Below are positions 1 to 8,723 of a DNA stretch of 25,047 bases, one piece after another. The notes under the pieces were generated by a model. That model worked only from the letters and a program-made list of their open reading frames with translations. It did not search any database and was not told the origin of the DNA. Position 1 is the first letter of the stretch, and each line of letters starts with the position of its first letter. This DNA comes from BRH-c25 sp041690515 (lineage in GTDB: Bacteria; Bacillota; Clostridia; Lutisporales; Lutisporaceae): assembly GCA_041690515.1 (NCBI GenBank), contig JAWLHF010000046.1, positions 1-25,047 of the forward strand, written 5' to 3'. The position numbers and the translations under genes were made by a program.

Positions 1-100
1 CGGTTGGCGGATTTTTCAACGTGTCTTTAGACACAGCCAGTAATATGCCCTTATAGGGCTGAGCAAACTACCCGTTTAACGGGTAGTCATGATTTTTTTT
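1..100 (+). other. Tandem hairpin cluster, possible end of a mobile element or of an upstream transcript
   Basis: Four short inverted repeats follow one another: GTTG/CAAC (3-6 and 17-20), GTGTC/GACAC (21-34, loop TTTA), GCCCT/AGGGC (47-59, loop TAT) and ACTACCCGT/ACGGGTAGT (67-87, loop TTA). The last is a perfect 9-bp stem followed, after five bases, by eight T (93-100), so it could end a transcript entering from the left. Serial compact hairpins at the end of an element are also typical of IS200/IS605-type right ends and their omega RNAs. No transposase reading frame is visible because the window begins here, so that reading is an inference only. Confidence 0.4.
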
Positions 101-446
101 GAAGTGGAGTCTGAAAGGTCAGAATTTGTTTTACAAGAGTGACTATTTTCACACAATGTGACGATAGATAGTAATTAAAAACAATTATAATCAAGATAAG
201 TCGAAAAATCTCATGTATTGCGAACGAAAAACCGTGGAATTTCAAGGGGTTGAGAGGATTTTTTGTTTTTGCATTGAATATGAGAGATGATAAACAAAAA
301 GTGAAAATCAGACAAATATACAATAAATCTACACACTCACGTCCAAATCCATTCTTTATACTTCGTTTCGTTAATAATGTAAATTATTCATTTGATGATA
401 ACCTTCAATGTTCCATGTATTTATTATAATTTTTGACTATTCTCTA
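101..446. other. AT-rich non-coding stretch
   Basis: This stretch is strongly AT-rich. A 78-codon open frame on the minus strand (87-323) is hydrophobic and low in complexity, has no recognisable family, and overlaps the hairpin and T-run at 67-100; I do not regard it as a gene. No RNA gene or known riboswitch motif was seen. Confidence 0.5.
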
Positions 447-475
447 ATGACGGTTTACATAGAAGCTTTTATAAA
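447..475 (+). promoter_or_regulatory. Candidate sigma-A promoter of the surface-protein operon
   Basis: ATGACG (447-452, 4 of 6 to TTGACA) is separated by 17 bases from TATAAA (470-475, 5 of 6 to TATAAT). A second possible -35, TTGACT (433-438), has only a poor -10 partner (TACATA, 456-461). The -10 lies in a small palindrome, GCTTT/AAAGC (465-477). A 12-base palindrome, ATGCATATGCAT, follows at 488-499. There are no other candidates upstream of the large gene. Confidence 0.3.
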
Positions 476-529
476 GCAGGGGGGTATATGCATATGCATG
501 ATGATTTGATAGTAAAAGGGGGAAGAGAA

Positions 530-553
530 ATGAAGCAAGATGATGCTTGTTAG
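530..553 (+). CDS. Possible seven-codon leader peptide upstream of the large surface protein
   Basis: ATG at 530 has a strong Shine-Dalgarno sequence (AAAGGGGGAAGAG, 515-527) at good spacing and reads MKQDDAC before a TAG at 551-553. The next start in the long frame (ATG ATG at 540) is too far from this site to use it well, whereas the TTG at 600 has its own site. The short frame could be a translated leader, or the Shine-Dalgarno could be a relic of an older start. It has no family and would be missed by gene callers. Confidence 0.25.
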   Translation: MKQDDAC

Positions 554-599
554 TGGGGTTGGTTTACTGACAGAGTTAATTTTGAAAGGAGAGGTATGT

Positions 600-3500
600 T
601 TGAGACAATTTAAGAAATGCATAAGTATGGTTTTGGTTTTTGTACTGATAATCGCCAGTGTATCCGGAGTACAGACTACGGTTGTTCATGGAGCTGCTTC
701 GGATTTGTTCTTTTCAGAATATATTGAAGGTTCCAGCTTTAATAAAATACTGGAAATATATAATGGCACAGGTAGTGCGGCTGATCTATCCGAATATACG
801 GTTGAGCTGTACTCAAATGGGGCAGATGAAGCCACTTATTCAATTGGATTAAGCGGTACACTTGAGAATAAAGATGTTTATATAATTGCAAATAATGCAG
901 TAGCAGAAGTCATAAAAGGCCAAGAGGATTTAGTTGATTTATACAGTGCTGGGGTTGCCAATTTTAACGGTGATGATGCAGTAGTCTTAAAAAGGGATGG
1001 AGCAGTTATCGACTCAATAGGGCAGGTAGGTTTCAGACCGCAAAATCCTGCAAAATGGGGAAGCGGCAGTACATCCACATTGGATTGTACATTAGTTAGA
1101 AAAAGCTCGGTAGTTCAAGGGGATTCAAATGATAAAGATGAATTCGACCCCTCTGATGAATGGATTGGTTATCCCAAGGACTATTTTGACGATCTTGGCA
1201 TCCATCATATGGATGGCTCAGGAGGAGGGACAGATCCGGAAAAAGTTTCAAGTGTAACAGCAGAACCAAGGCCGGGCCGGGTAGAACGGGGAACAGAGGT
1301 TTCATTGTTTACAGCCACTGAAGAGGCCACGGTGTATTATACTGTCTACTATGCTGCTTATGCACCTGATTATCCGGATGCAGGCTTTCAGGTATTTAAT
1401 GAGAATGAGCCAATAATAGTGAATGAGCCGCTGACAATAAAAGCATATGCCGCTAAGGAGGGTTTGGAGGATAGCGACATCTCAGAGTTTGAATACACAT
1501 TGGTGGAGGAAGCACAGAAAACAAGCATAGCTGAAGCTAAAGAACTCATTTTGGGGACAAAGGTTTTGGTTGAGGGGAAAGTTAATACGGTTCCTGGAAG
1601 CTTTGGAACACAGTCCTTCTATATTCAGGATGAAACCGCAGGAGCACTTGTTTTCACAAGTTCACTGGATAGTGTACCGGTGATAGGGAATACAGTCAGA
1701 GTAGAAGGTAAAACTGATGAGTATAATGGGAAATTTGAAATTGTACCTGAAAAAATCCAGATCATTGATAACGGAACTATAGAACCTGATGCAAAGACTG
1801 TCTCTCTATCCGGTGTGAATGAAGAGAATGAAGGTCTTCTTATAAAACTTAGAGCAGCCGAGATAATTGATATATCCTCTGACAGTTATAAAAGTGTATA
1901 TATAACAGTGCAGGATGGAATCAATGAGGCCACAGTCAAACTGGACAATAGAACCGGAGAGACTTCGGAGGATGTGACAGTAAAAATAGGTGAGTATATT
2001 GATGTTACAGGTGTTGTAGAACAGAGCAAAGCCAGTCCTGCAGAATACAGGGTTATGATCAGGAGTCTGGAGGATGTTGATACTGCTGAAGTCATAAGCA
2101 TCTCTGCAGCAAGAGCTTTGCCTGAGGATTCAAATGTTGTGATACAGGGTGTTGTGACAAGCAAACCCGGAAGCTTCGGACAGAAATCCTTCTATATCCA
2201 GGATTCAACATCGGGAGCGTTGGTATTTACAAATACCATTGACTCAGCAGTTACAAGGGGCAGTAGATTGCTGATAACAGGGAAGACAGACACATATGCA
2301 GGCAAATTTGAGATTGTGCCTTCTGGGGTTGAGATACTGAGTGAGGAATCAAAGGAACCTGATCCTAAAGTCATAAGCATTGCAGGTATAGAGGAAGGAA
2401 ATGAAGCTGTACTTGTAAGACTTGAAGATGTGAAAGTAAACAGTATTACAGGAGATAGCTATTACAATGCAGCTATAACCATATCTAAAGGGAATGAAGC
2501 TGGAACATTACGTTTGGATAGCAGAACAGGATATTCTTACAATGATCTTATTGTAAAAGAAGGAGATATTGTCCATATTACGGGTATTGTTGAGCAAGGC
2601 AGGGAAACACCTGCAGAATACAGGGTTGCATTAAGGGATTTGGATGATATTGAAGCATCTGAGAACGATGACAAAGAAGCTCCTGTTATCATACATACTG
2701 CCTTAACTGATGGAAATATCAACACAGATCTTGCAATAAGCGCTGAAGTAACCGACAACATACAGATTGCAAGTGTAAAGCTGCATTATAGAATTAAGGG
2801 GAGCGGCGAATACAATATTATTGATATGTCCGGTGTAAATAATCTGTACTCAGCAGCCATACCAAAGGCTCAATTATCAATAAGCGGTATTGAGTATTAT
2901 ATTGAAGCTTTTGATGGGATCAATAGTACTACATCACCGGATAACATCGCTTTTCCTTATGAAGTGAATATTTCTGATGATGATATAGTTGGACCGGAGA
3001 TAACAAATGTGATACCGGCAAACAATGCTGTACTGTCGGATACCGAAGTAAGACCGGAAATAATTATATCTTACATCGACAATTCAGGTATTGACACAAA
3101 TAATATAAAGCTTCTGGTTGATGGATTAGATGTTACTGATAAAGCGATCATACAACAAGAAGGGATCTATTATAAGCCCAGTCAGGATCTACTCCTTGGG
3201 AAGCATAACGCTTCAGTAGAAATAAAGGATGTATTGGGAAACAAAACTGAATACCATTGGACATTCAATATAGGGGAGACAGAGTACAACCATTATTACG
3301 GACAGCTTCACTCCCATACCGGAGAAATATCTGACGGGCAGGGTACTCTTGATCAGGCTTATACCTGGGCAAGGGACAATGGAAAGGCGGATTTCTTTGC
3401 AGTAACAGATCACTCAAATTGGTTTGAAAATGACATGGATAATGAGGATATTACAGATATTAGCCAGTCCACCAGTACAAAATGGAAGCTCATGAATTCA

Positions 3501-6500
3501 AAGGCGGATCAATACAATGAGGATGGAATGTTTGTAGCAATAGCAGGGTATGAGATGACTTGGAGCGGAAGTACAGGAGGCTGGGGGCATATAAACACCT
3601 TCAATACACCATGGTTCGCTTCAAGGAGTAACAGCAGCATGGACCTGCCGGCGTACTATGAGAAAATTGCCTCAGATAGTGACTCAATATCACAGTTCAA
3701 CCATCCGGGCAAAACCTTTGGAGATTTTGCTGATTTCGGCTTCTACAGCCAAGCAGTAGATAATGTGGTGAAGCTGATTGAGGTGGGGAACGGAGAAGGC
3801 CCGGTGCACGAAAAAGGATATTTCCCAAGCTATGAGTATTATACCAGGGCTCTTGACAAAGGGTGGCACGTAGCGCCTTCAAACAATCAGGACAATCATA
3901 AGGCAGGCTGGATCACTTCCAATGATGCCAGAACAGTAGTGCTTTCTGAGGAATTAACAAGGGAAAGCATTTATGAAGCCATAAGAAGCTTAAGGGTATA
4001 TTCCACAGAGGATAAGAATATGGAAGTCATGTACAAGGTAAATGACTGTGTAATGGGCTCAATACTTGATACACCGGAAAAGCTGGATATATACATCAGT
4101 GTCAAGGACCCGGATGAAGAGGATGTAATAGATAAGATATCCATCATTTCAAATGGGGGCGTTGAGGTAGCATCGAAGGCCTTCGATGATAATGAAGCAT
4201 TATGGGAACTGGAGCTGGATCCACAGTATAGTTACTATTACATCAGGGTAGATCAGGAAGACCGGGATATTGCTGTTACATCACCGGTATGGACAGATGA
4301 AGTTGTGCCGGTAGGGATATCCAAAGTTGAAGTATCGCAGGATCCTCAGATTGTAAACAACCCTGTAGAAATAAGTGCTACAGTTTACAATAACGGAATG
4401 AGCCCATTGGAGAATGTCAAAGTAGAGTTCTACAAGGATTCTATCGAGGCAGGAAACAAGATAGGAGAAGGTGTTGTTGATTCTATTGGGGTAGGTGCTG
4501 AAGGAAAAGCATCCATTGAATGGACATCAGATAAGGTTGGACAGTACAATCTATATGCTCAAACAACAATAAGCATATCAGGAGTGGAAAAAGTATTTTC
4601 AGCCAGTACCACAGCAGCTTTTGCAAATCTTGAGGATGTGACCAAAATTGTGTTGGATAGGGCTCATTACAATGCATATATAAGCGGTGATTACGCTGAT
4701 AAGGATATGACATTGAGAGAAATATTCAAGGAAAGGAAGTATATGCTGGTAGAAAATAATGATGAATTGACCGCAGCAGACCTTGAAAATGCCAAGCTTT
4801 TGATTATTACAGATCCTCAAAGCACAGACAAGTCGGATACTCTCAAAAAGTCTGTATTTACAGATGCTGAGGTGGCTGCTATAAAAGGATACATGAACAA
4901 TGGCGGTTCGCTTATCATATGTTCCAAGGCTGATTACAAGGATGGTACAGGCGAATACAGCAATGGAGCACAGCTCAATAAGATACTTGAAGCAATAGGA
5001 ACCAATCTCAGAGTCAATGATGATGAAGTGGTAGATGATGTCAGCAACGGAGGACAGTCATACAGACTATACTTCGACAGATACACTTCTGACAAGTATG
5101 GCTTGACTGATAATATACCGGAAGGAACCACATATAGTTTCTACAGCGGATGCTCCGTAATACTGAAGGATGGAGGAGACGAAGAAGCAGTAGATTGGCT
5201 TGTAAAAGGCCATGAAACTACCGGGACATTTGATTCGGATGAGCACGGAGACCATACTCCTGTTCAGCAAGGGAATGTCAATGCAATAGGTGCAGAACTG
5301 ATGAGCAACAATGCCAAAATCATTGTTGCCGGGACTATATTCTTCTCTGACTTTGAAACAGAATCCGGTGATGATGCATATTCAAACAAACAGATTACTG
5401 AAAATATCCTGGATTGGATGATTCCAGCCGAGGAGGTTGAAGTAAAGACCATTGCGGAAGTGAGAGCAGACAAAAATAATGATGGTATACCGGATAATAT
5501 GGGAAAGAGGTTTGCTGTGGAAGGAAGGGTAACGTCCCAATCGGAAGCTGTAATACCGAAGAACGCTTTCTTTGAAGTAATATATGTCCAGGATGAGACA
5601 GGAGGAATAACGGTATTTGGGGTATCAACAACACCGTTGCCCCTCGGAACCAAGGTTAGGATAACGGGGGTTGTGGACCAATATGACGGAGATGCGGAGC
5701 TTTCCGTCGAAAATGAGACAAATGATGTAATCATTCTGAGTGATGATATCCAATTAGTCGAACCTATGTTAATGAATACCGGTAACAGTATGATTGAACA
5801 GAACGAAGGATGGCTCGTAAAGGTGCAAGGTATAGTAACCAGGATGACAGAGAACTCCCTGTATCTTGATGACGGCTCAGGTGAAGCCCGAGTGTATGTC
5901 AACGGATATATAAGTGACGGAACAGACAATGAAGAGATGAGGGGTAAATGGGATCCGAAAATCAAGGTTAATGATACAGTAAGTGCTATAGGACTGGCTT
6001 CAGAGGACCCTGAAGGGCACAGGCTTAGGGTAAGGAACACTGCAGAGATTGTAAGGTTGGGCTCTGCCGTAACAGGCGTTATACTGGACAAAACAGAAGC
6101 TGCAATAAATGTGAATGAGAGCGTTGCACTGACAGCAACAGTTCAGCCGGAAGATGCGTTTAACAGAAAAGTAAGCTGGTCATCAAGCGACTCAAGTATT
6201 GCTTCTGTGGTAAACGGTGTAGTAACGGGAGTAAGTGCTGGAACGGCTGTGATTACTGTATCCACGGAAGAAGGGGACTATAAGGCTGCCTGTGAGGTGA
6301 CAGTAGAGGGTGTGCAAGCTGAATATACACTTTCTATTGGAAATGAAAACACAGGTGGAGCTGGCAGGACGAGGGAAATCACAATAGGCGGAACCGGAGC
6401 AGACAGCCTTGACGGTAAGTATATTGTTGTACAGTTCACTGAAGGAGAAGGAACAGATGCCAAAGTTTCGGTGATTATGATATCCCTAACAGACAATAAG

Positions 6501-6623
6501 GCAATTATATCTTATCAGAATACAGGAACGGCTGTTGAGGTTTGGCTTACAAGCGGCATGCCGAATCTTACAGAGCAAGACATGGGTGTGGAGGTTTATG
6601 CCCATGGGGCTGCAATCAATTAA
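600..6623 (+). CDS. Secreted multidomain PHP-family metallohydrolase with lamin-tail, OB-fold-like and Ig-like domains
   Basis: The TTG start at 600 follows AAAGGAGAGG (585-594) and gives a clean signal peptide (residues 1-33); starting at 540 would put 20 extra residues before it. The product has 2007 residues. Approximate order: lamin-tail domain (34-170), chitobiase-C-like module (215-300), two related modules of about 190 residues resembling extracellular OB-folds (306-495, 498-686), two Ig/FN3-like domains (694-895), PHP metallohydrolase (897-1155), CARDB-like domain (1238-1340), an alpha/beta amidotransferase-like domain (1347-1609), another OB-like pair (1614-1821), a BIG2 Ig-like domain (1823-1904) and a C-terminal beta-rich module. 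PHP metal ligands are visible: H904, H906, D937-H938, E985, H1035, H1090, H1100, as in the CehA/McbA group. Lamin-tail and OB modules often accompany secreted nucleases and phosphoesterases, so a surface phosphoesterase is my inference; the substrate is unknown. It has no SLH domain or sorting signal of its own. Confidence 0.85.
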   Translation: MRQFKKCISMVLVFVLIIASVSGVQTTVVHGAASDLFFSEYIEGSSFNKILEIYNGTGSAADLSEYTVELYSNGADEATYSIGLSGTLENKDVYIIANNAVAEVIKGQEDLVDLYSAGVANFNGDDAVVLKRDGAVIDSIGQVGFRPQNPAKWGSGSTSTLDCTLVRKSSVVQGDSNDKDEFDPSDEWIGYPKDYFDDLGIHHMDGSGGGTDPEKVSSVTAEPRPGRVERGTEVSLFTATEEATVYYTVYYAAYAPDYPDAGFQVFNENEPIIVNEPLTIKAYAAKEGLEDSDISEFEYTLVEEAQKTSIAEAKELILGTKVLVEGKVNTVPGSFGTQSFYIQDETAGALVFTSSLDSVPVIGNTVRVEGKTDEYNGKFEIVPEKIQIIDNGTIEPDAKTVSLSGVNEENEGLLIKLRAAEIIDISSDSYKSVYITVQDGINEATVKLDNRTGETSEDVTVKIGEYIDVTGVVEQSKASPAEYRVMIRSLEDVDTAEVISISAARALPEDSNVVIQGVVTSKPGSFGQKSFYIQDSTSGALVFTNTIDSAVTRGSRLLITGKTDTYAGKFEIVPSGVEILSEESKEPDPKVISIAGIEEGNEAVLVRLEDVKVNSITGDSYYNAAITISKGNEAGTLRLDSRTGYSYNDLIVKEGDIVHITGIVEQGRETPAEYRVALRDLDDIEASENDDKEAPVIIHTALTDGNINTDLAISAEVTDNIQIASVKLHYRIKGSGEYNIIDMSGVNNLYSAAIPKAQLSISGIEYYIEAFDGINSTTSPDNIAFPYEVNISDDDIVGPEITNVIPANNAVLSDTEVRPEIIISYIDNSGIDTNNIKLLVDGLDVTDKAIIQQEGIYYKPSQDLLLGKHNASVEIKDVLGNKTEYHWTFNIGETEYNHYYGQLHSHTGEISDGQGTLDQAYTWARDNGKADFFAVTDHSNWFENDMDNEDITDISQSTSTKWKLMNSKADQYNEDGMFVAIAGYEMTWSGSTGGWGHINTFNTPWFASRSNSSMDLPAYYEKIASDSDSISQFNHPGKTFGDFADFGFYSQAVDNVVKLIEVGNGEGPVHEKGYFPSYEYYTRALDKGWHVAPSNNQDNHKAGWITSNDARTVVLSEELTRESIYEAIRSLRVYSTEDKNMEVMYKVNDCVMGSILDTPEKLDIYISVKDPDEEDVIDKISIISNGGVEVASKAFDDNEALWELELDPQYSYYYIRVDQEDRDIAVTSPVWTDEVVPVGISKVEVSQDPQIVNNPVEISATVYNNGMSPLENVKVEFYKDSIEAGNKIGEGVVDSIGVGAEGKASIEWTSDKVGQYNLYAQTTISISGVEKVFSASTTAAFANLEDVTKIVLDRAHYNAYISGDYADKDMTLREIFKERKYMLVENNDELTAADLENAKLLIITDPQSTDKSDTLKKSVFTDAEVAAIKGYMNNGGSLIICSKADYKDGTGEYSNGAQLNKILEAIGTNLRVNDDEVVDDVSNGGQSYRLYFDRYTSDKYGLTDNIPEGTTYSFYSGCSVILKDGGDEEAVDWLVKGHETTGTFDSDEHGDHTPVQQGNVNAIGAELMSNNAKIIVAGTIFFSDFETESGDDAYSNKQITENILDWMIPAEEVEVKTIAEVRADKNNDGIPDNMGKRFAVEGRVTSQSEAVIPKNAFFEVIYVQDETGGITVFGVSTTPLPLGTKVRITGVVDQYDGDAELSVENETNDVIILSDDIQLVEPMLMNTGNSMIEQNEGWLVKVQGIVTRMTENSLYLDDGSGEARVYVNGYISDGTDNEEMRGKWDPKIKVNDTVSAIGLASEDPEGHRLRVRNTAEIVRLGSAVTGVILDKTEAAINVNESVALTATVQPEDAFNRKVSWSSSDSSIASVVNGVVTGVSAGTAVITVSTEEGDYKAACEVTVEGVQAEYTLSIGNENTGGAGRTREITIGGTGADSLDGKYIVVQFTEGEGTDAKVSVIMISLTDNKAIISYQNTGTAVEVWLTSGMPNLTEQDMGVEVYAHGAAIN
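1517..2660 (+). repeat. Internal tandem duplication of a module of about 190 residues
   Basis: Two consecutive modules within the large surface protein share the core PGSFG-x-x-SFYIQD-x-T-x-GALVFT (the two copies are about 576 bases apart) and the distal motif VEQ-x(5)-PAEYRV. Each seems to hold two OB-like halves. DNA identity is clearly below protein similarity, so the duplication is not recent. A more diverged pair occurs near residues 1614-1821. Confidence 0.7.
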
Positions 6624-6644
6624 TCCGGAAAGAGGAGGAGAGAC

Positions 6645-8474
6645 ATGTTAAAAAGGATTCTTACGATTATGACTGTACTATTGGTATGTCTGACACTGCT
6701 CCCTCTTCCGGCTGCAGCGTCAAGCAGAAGTATAGCTGCAGTGTATGCAGAAGGAGTTGTAGCAGTGAGCGGCGCAGGCTTTACAAGTGGTGTGAGTTAT
6801 ACAGTCAGGGTGGTGGATAGAGCACAATCCATTATCAAGGCAATGGGACAGACTACCGCTGATGGAAGTGGAGGAATTGTTGCTTATATCACAATAGGGA
6901 ACCCAGGGGTGCTTTCAAACTATGAAGTATATGTAAATAATCCCGATGGTACTTGTGCAGGGACAGTCAAGCAGATTACCTTACTGTACACAGCAACAAT
7001 AAAGGCAGGCATCGGAGGTACAATACAGGTGGGTAATAATGGTACCCCGACAGATATTTTGATCGGAAGTTACGCAGCCGGTGAAATAATCAAGCTGCAG
7101 GCCAATGCAAACAGCGGATATAAATTCAAAGGCTGGCTATCCAACAATGGCACATTCACAGATGCTGACAATGCATCCACAACCTTTAAAATGCCATCTG
7201 GCAATACTGTCATAACTGCCAATTTTGTGCGTATCAGTACTGGCAGTACAGACAAAGATGAGAGAGACAGAAAAAGAAAGCCGAAAAAACCTGCTATACT
7301 GGATGATACAACCGGTGGCTCAACGGATGGCCAGTCTAATGTTGTGGCTGTAGATGCTGGGGCAATAGATGTATCGCATAGCGATAATGCCTCATCAATA
7401 ACAGTCCGTGCAGATGCAATAGCAGCAGCCGCACAAATGTCGCTGCAGCAGGCAGCATCGGTTGATAATGGAACTGCAATAATTGGACTCAATTCGCAAA
7501 TACCTGCAAATATCAGTGAAGTGGTAATTGCACTTCCTGGTTCGGCTGTAACTCATCTGGCACAGAACAGAGTTGCTTTGCAGATTAGCTTAGGATTCGT
7601 CTCTATCCGGTTATCCCCTGAAGTGCTTGGAAGTCTGCCGAATGGAGAGAATGTGAGATTGACCATAAGAAGAGCCGATCCTGAAAAAGAGTTAGATGAA
7701 TTACCTGTTGGAATGAATCCTGTTGAAAAAGGCGTAGAATTGGATTTCGGTCTGGGCGGCGGTAATACAGGAGGCAGTATTATAATTGATATTTCCATAG
7801 AGTCTGATGCTGACAGAGATCTAATAGGGCTATATCACTACAATGAGTCAACCGGAGAGCTGGCTTTTATCGGAGGCAGAATAGTGGATGGTATGCTGCG
7901 GGGAGTGACCGGTCATAACAGCAAGTACTTTGTATTGGAGTATCATAAACAATTTGATGATACCAAGGCGAATTCATGGTACAGCCGATATGTTGATTCC
8001 ATGGCAGCAAAGCATGTTCTGAGCGGATATCCTGACAACACATTCAGAGGTATGGCAAATATGACGAGAGGTGAATTTGCTGTTGCGCTGGCAAATGTGC
8101 TTGGCTTGAAGAATACTTCATACAAAGGTGTGTTTGACGATATCAAGGACAGTGACTACTATGCCGGAGCGTTACAAAGCCTGTATGAAGCTGGAATAAT
8201 GAAAGGTATAGGCGACAATTCCTTCATGCCCAAAGAAGGCATTACCAGAGAGGAGATATTTGCTATAATCGGACGCATATCCGGGGCAAATGCAGATATA
8301 AAGCAAATCCAAAGCTATGAGGATTTGGAAGAGCTGTCAGAATGGGCTGCTGATGGAGCTGCGAAAGCCGTGGTAGATAGAATCATAATAGGGGAAGGCA
8401 ACAGGCTGAATCCTAAGGCAAAGCTTTCGAGATATGAAGCTGCGGCAATTCTCTACAGACTGTTCAATAAATAA
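6645..8474 (+). CDS. Secreted S-layer homology domain protein
   Basis: The ATG at 6645 follows AGGAGG and begins a signal peptide (about residues 1-26, ending PAAAS). The 609-residue product then has a beta-rich segment, a bacterial repeat of the InlB/Listeria-Bacteroides type (about 115-195, with KLQANANSGYKFKGW and PSGNTVITANF), a short highly charged basic linker (about 203-216), a central domain of unknown function (about 235-430) and three SLH domains (about 445-488, 496-545, 558-609). The SLH motifs read TRGEF, TREEI and SRYEA, and the third is the most degenerate. SLH domains bind secondary cell-wall polymer, so this protein should sit on the wall. It starts 21 bases after the large PHP protein and shares its terminator, suggesting that it anchors or assists that protein; this is inference. 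Confidence 0.88.
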   Translation: MLKRILTIMTVLLVCLTLLPLPAAASSRSIAAVYAEGVVAVSGAGFTSGVSYTVRVVDRAQSIIKAMGQTTADGSGGIVAYITIGNPGVLSNYEVYVNNPDGTCAGTVKQITLLYTATIKAGIGGTIQVGNNGTPTDILIGSYAAGEIIKLQANANSGYKFKGWLSNNGTFTDADNASTTFKMPSGNTVITANFVRISTGSTDKDERDRKRKPKKPAILDDTTGGSTDGQSNVVAVDAGAIDVSHSDNASSITVRADAIAAAAQMSLQQAASVDNGTAIIGLNSQIPANISEVVIALPGSAVTHLAQNRVALQISLGFVSIRLSPEVLGSLPNGENVRLTIRRADPEKELDELPVGMNPVEKGVELDFGLGGGNTGGSIIIDISIESDADRDLIGLYHYNESTGELAFIGGRIVDGMLRGVTGHNSKYFVLEYHKQFDDTKANSWYSRYVDSMAAKHVLSGYPDNTFRGMANMTRGEFAVALANVLGLKNTSYKGVFDDIKDSDYYAGALQSLYEAGIMKGIGDNSFMPKEGITREEIFAIIGRISGANADIKQIQSYEDLEELSEWAADGAAKAVVDRIIIGEGNRLNPKAKLSRYEAAAILYRLFNK

Positions 8475-8479
8475 CAAGA

Positions 8480-8518
8480 AATGCGGGTTGTGGAGTTCTT
8501 TCTTCAACCCGCATTTTA
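8480..8518 (+). terminator. Rho-independent terminator of the surface-protein operon
   Basis: A perfect 11-bp stem, AATGCGGGTTG (8480-8490) with CAACCCGCATT (8505-8515), encloses a 14-base loop and is followed by a short T-rich stretch. It starts six bases after the SLH gene stop codon. Confidence 0.85.
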
Positions 8519-8677
8519 CTTAAAAAACTATTTATAGGTCCAACCCTACAGCGCCAATAACTGACTAAAGAATAACACAGCTAAGGCATTGATTTGTCTT
8601 ATCTTGAACATATGGCGCTTCATATGTCAAAAATTCCTTCCCCTTGTCTAAAAGTTTTTCAATACCAGCCACTTAAC
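8519..8677. other. Non-coding region upstream of spoIIE with an inverted repeat and Spo0A-box-like heptamers
   Basis: No open frame of note is present. ACATATG (8608-8614) and CATATGT (8621-8627) form a 7-bp inverted repeat with a six-base spacer. TGTCAAA (8625-8631) and TGTCTAA (8645-8651) each differ by one base from the Spo0A box TGTCGAA, lie in the same orientation and start 20 bases apart. Confidence 0.45.
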
Positions 8678-8710
8678 CTGACAAATTATTCAGAACCCTT
8701 GTGCTAGAAT
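8678..8710 (+). promoter_or_regulatory. Candidate Spo0A-activated sigma-A promoter of spoIIE, with a 21-bp spacer
   Basis: CTGACA (8678-8683, 5 of 6) and TAGAAT (8705-8710, 5 of 6, preceded by the extended -10 TG at 8702-8703) are separated by 21 bases instead of about 17. Abnormally long spacers are the known mark of the Spo0A-dependent sigma-A promoters spoIIE and spoIIG in Bacillus. TGACAAA (8679-8685), one base off a Spo0A box variant, overlaps the -35. The pairing of elements is read by eye and has no experimental support here. Confidence 0.5.
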
Positions 8711-8723
8711 TCTTATACGGCAA

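Noticed and set aside
87..323. Minus-strand frame of 78 codons
   Set aside because: AT-rich, hydrophobic and of low complexity, with no family resemblance; it overlaps the hairpin and T-run at the left edge.
540..599. Extended N-terminus of the large surface protein from ATG 540
   Set aside because: The start is too far from its nearest Shine-Dalgarno and would place 20 residues before a signal peptide that is well formed from TTG 600.
5264..6091. Minus-strand frame of 275 codons
   Set aside because: Shadow of the large surface-protein gene; Ser/Thr/Pro-rich composition mirrors the sense codons and no motif is seen.
6542..6820. Plus-strand frame spanning the junction of the two surface genes
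   Set aside because: It runs out of frame through coding sequence of both genes, has no ribosome-binding site and is Cys/Arg-rich in a way typical of a shadow frame.
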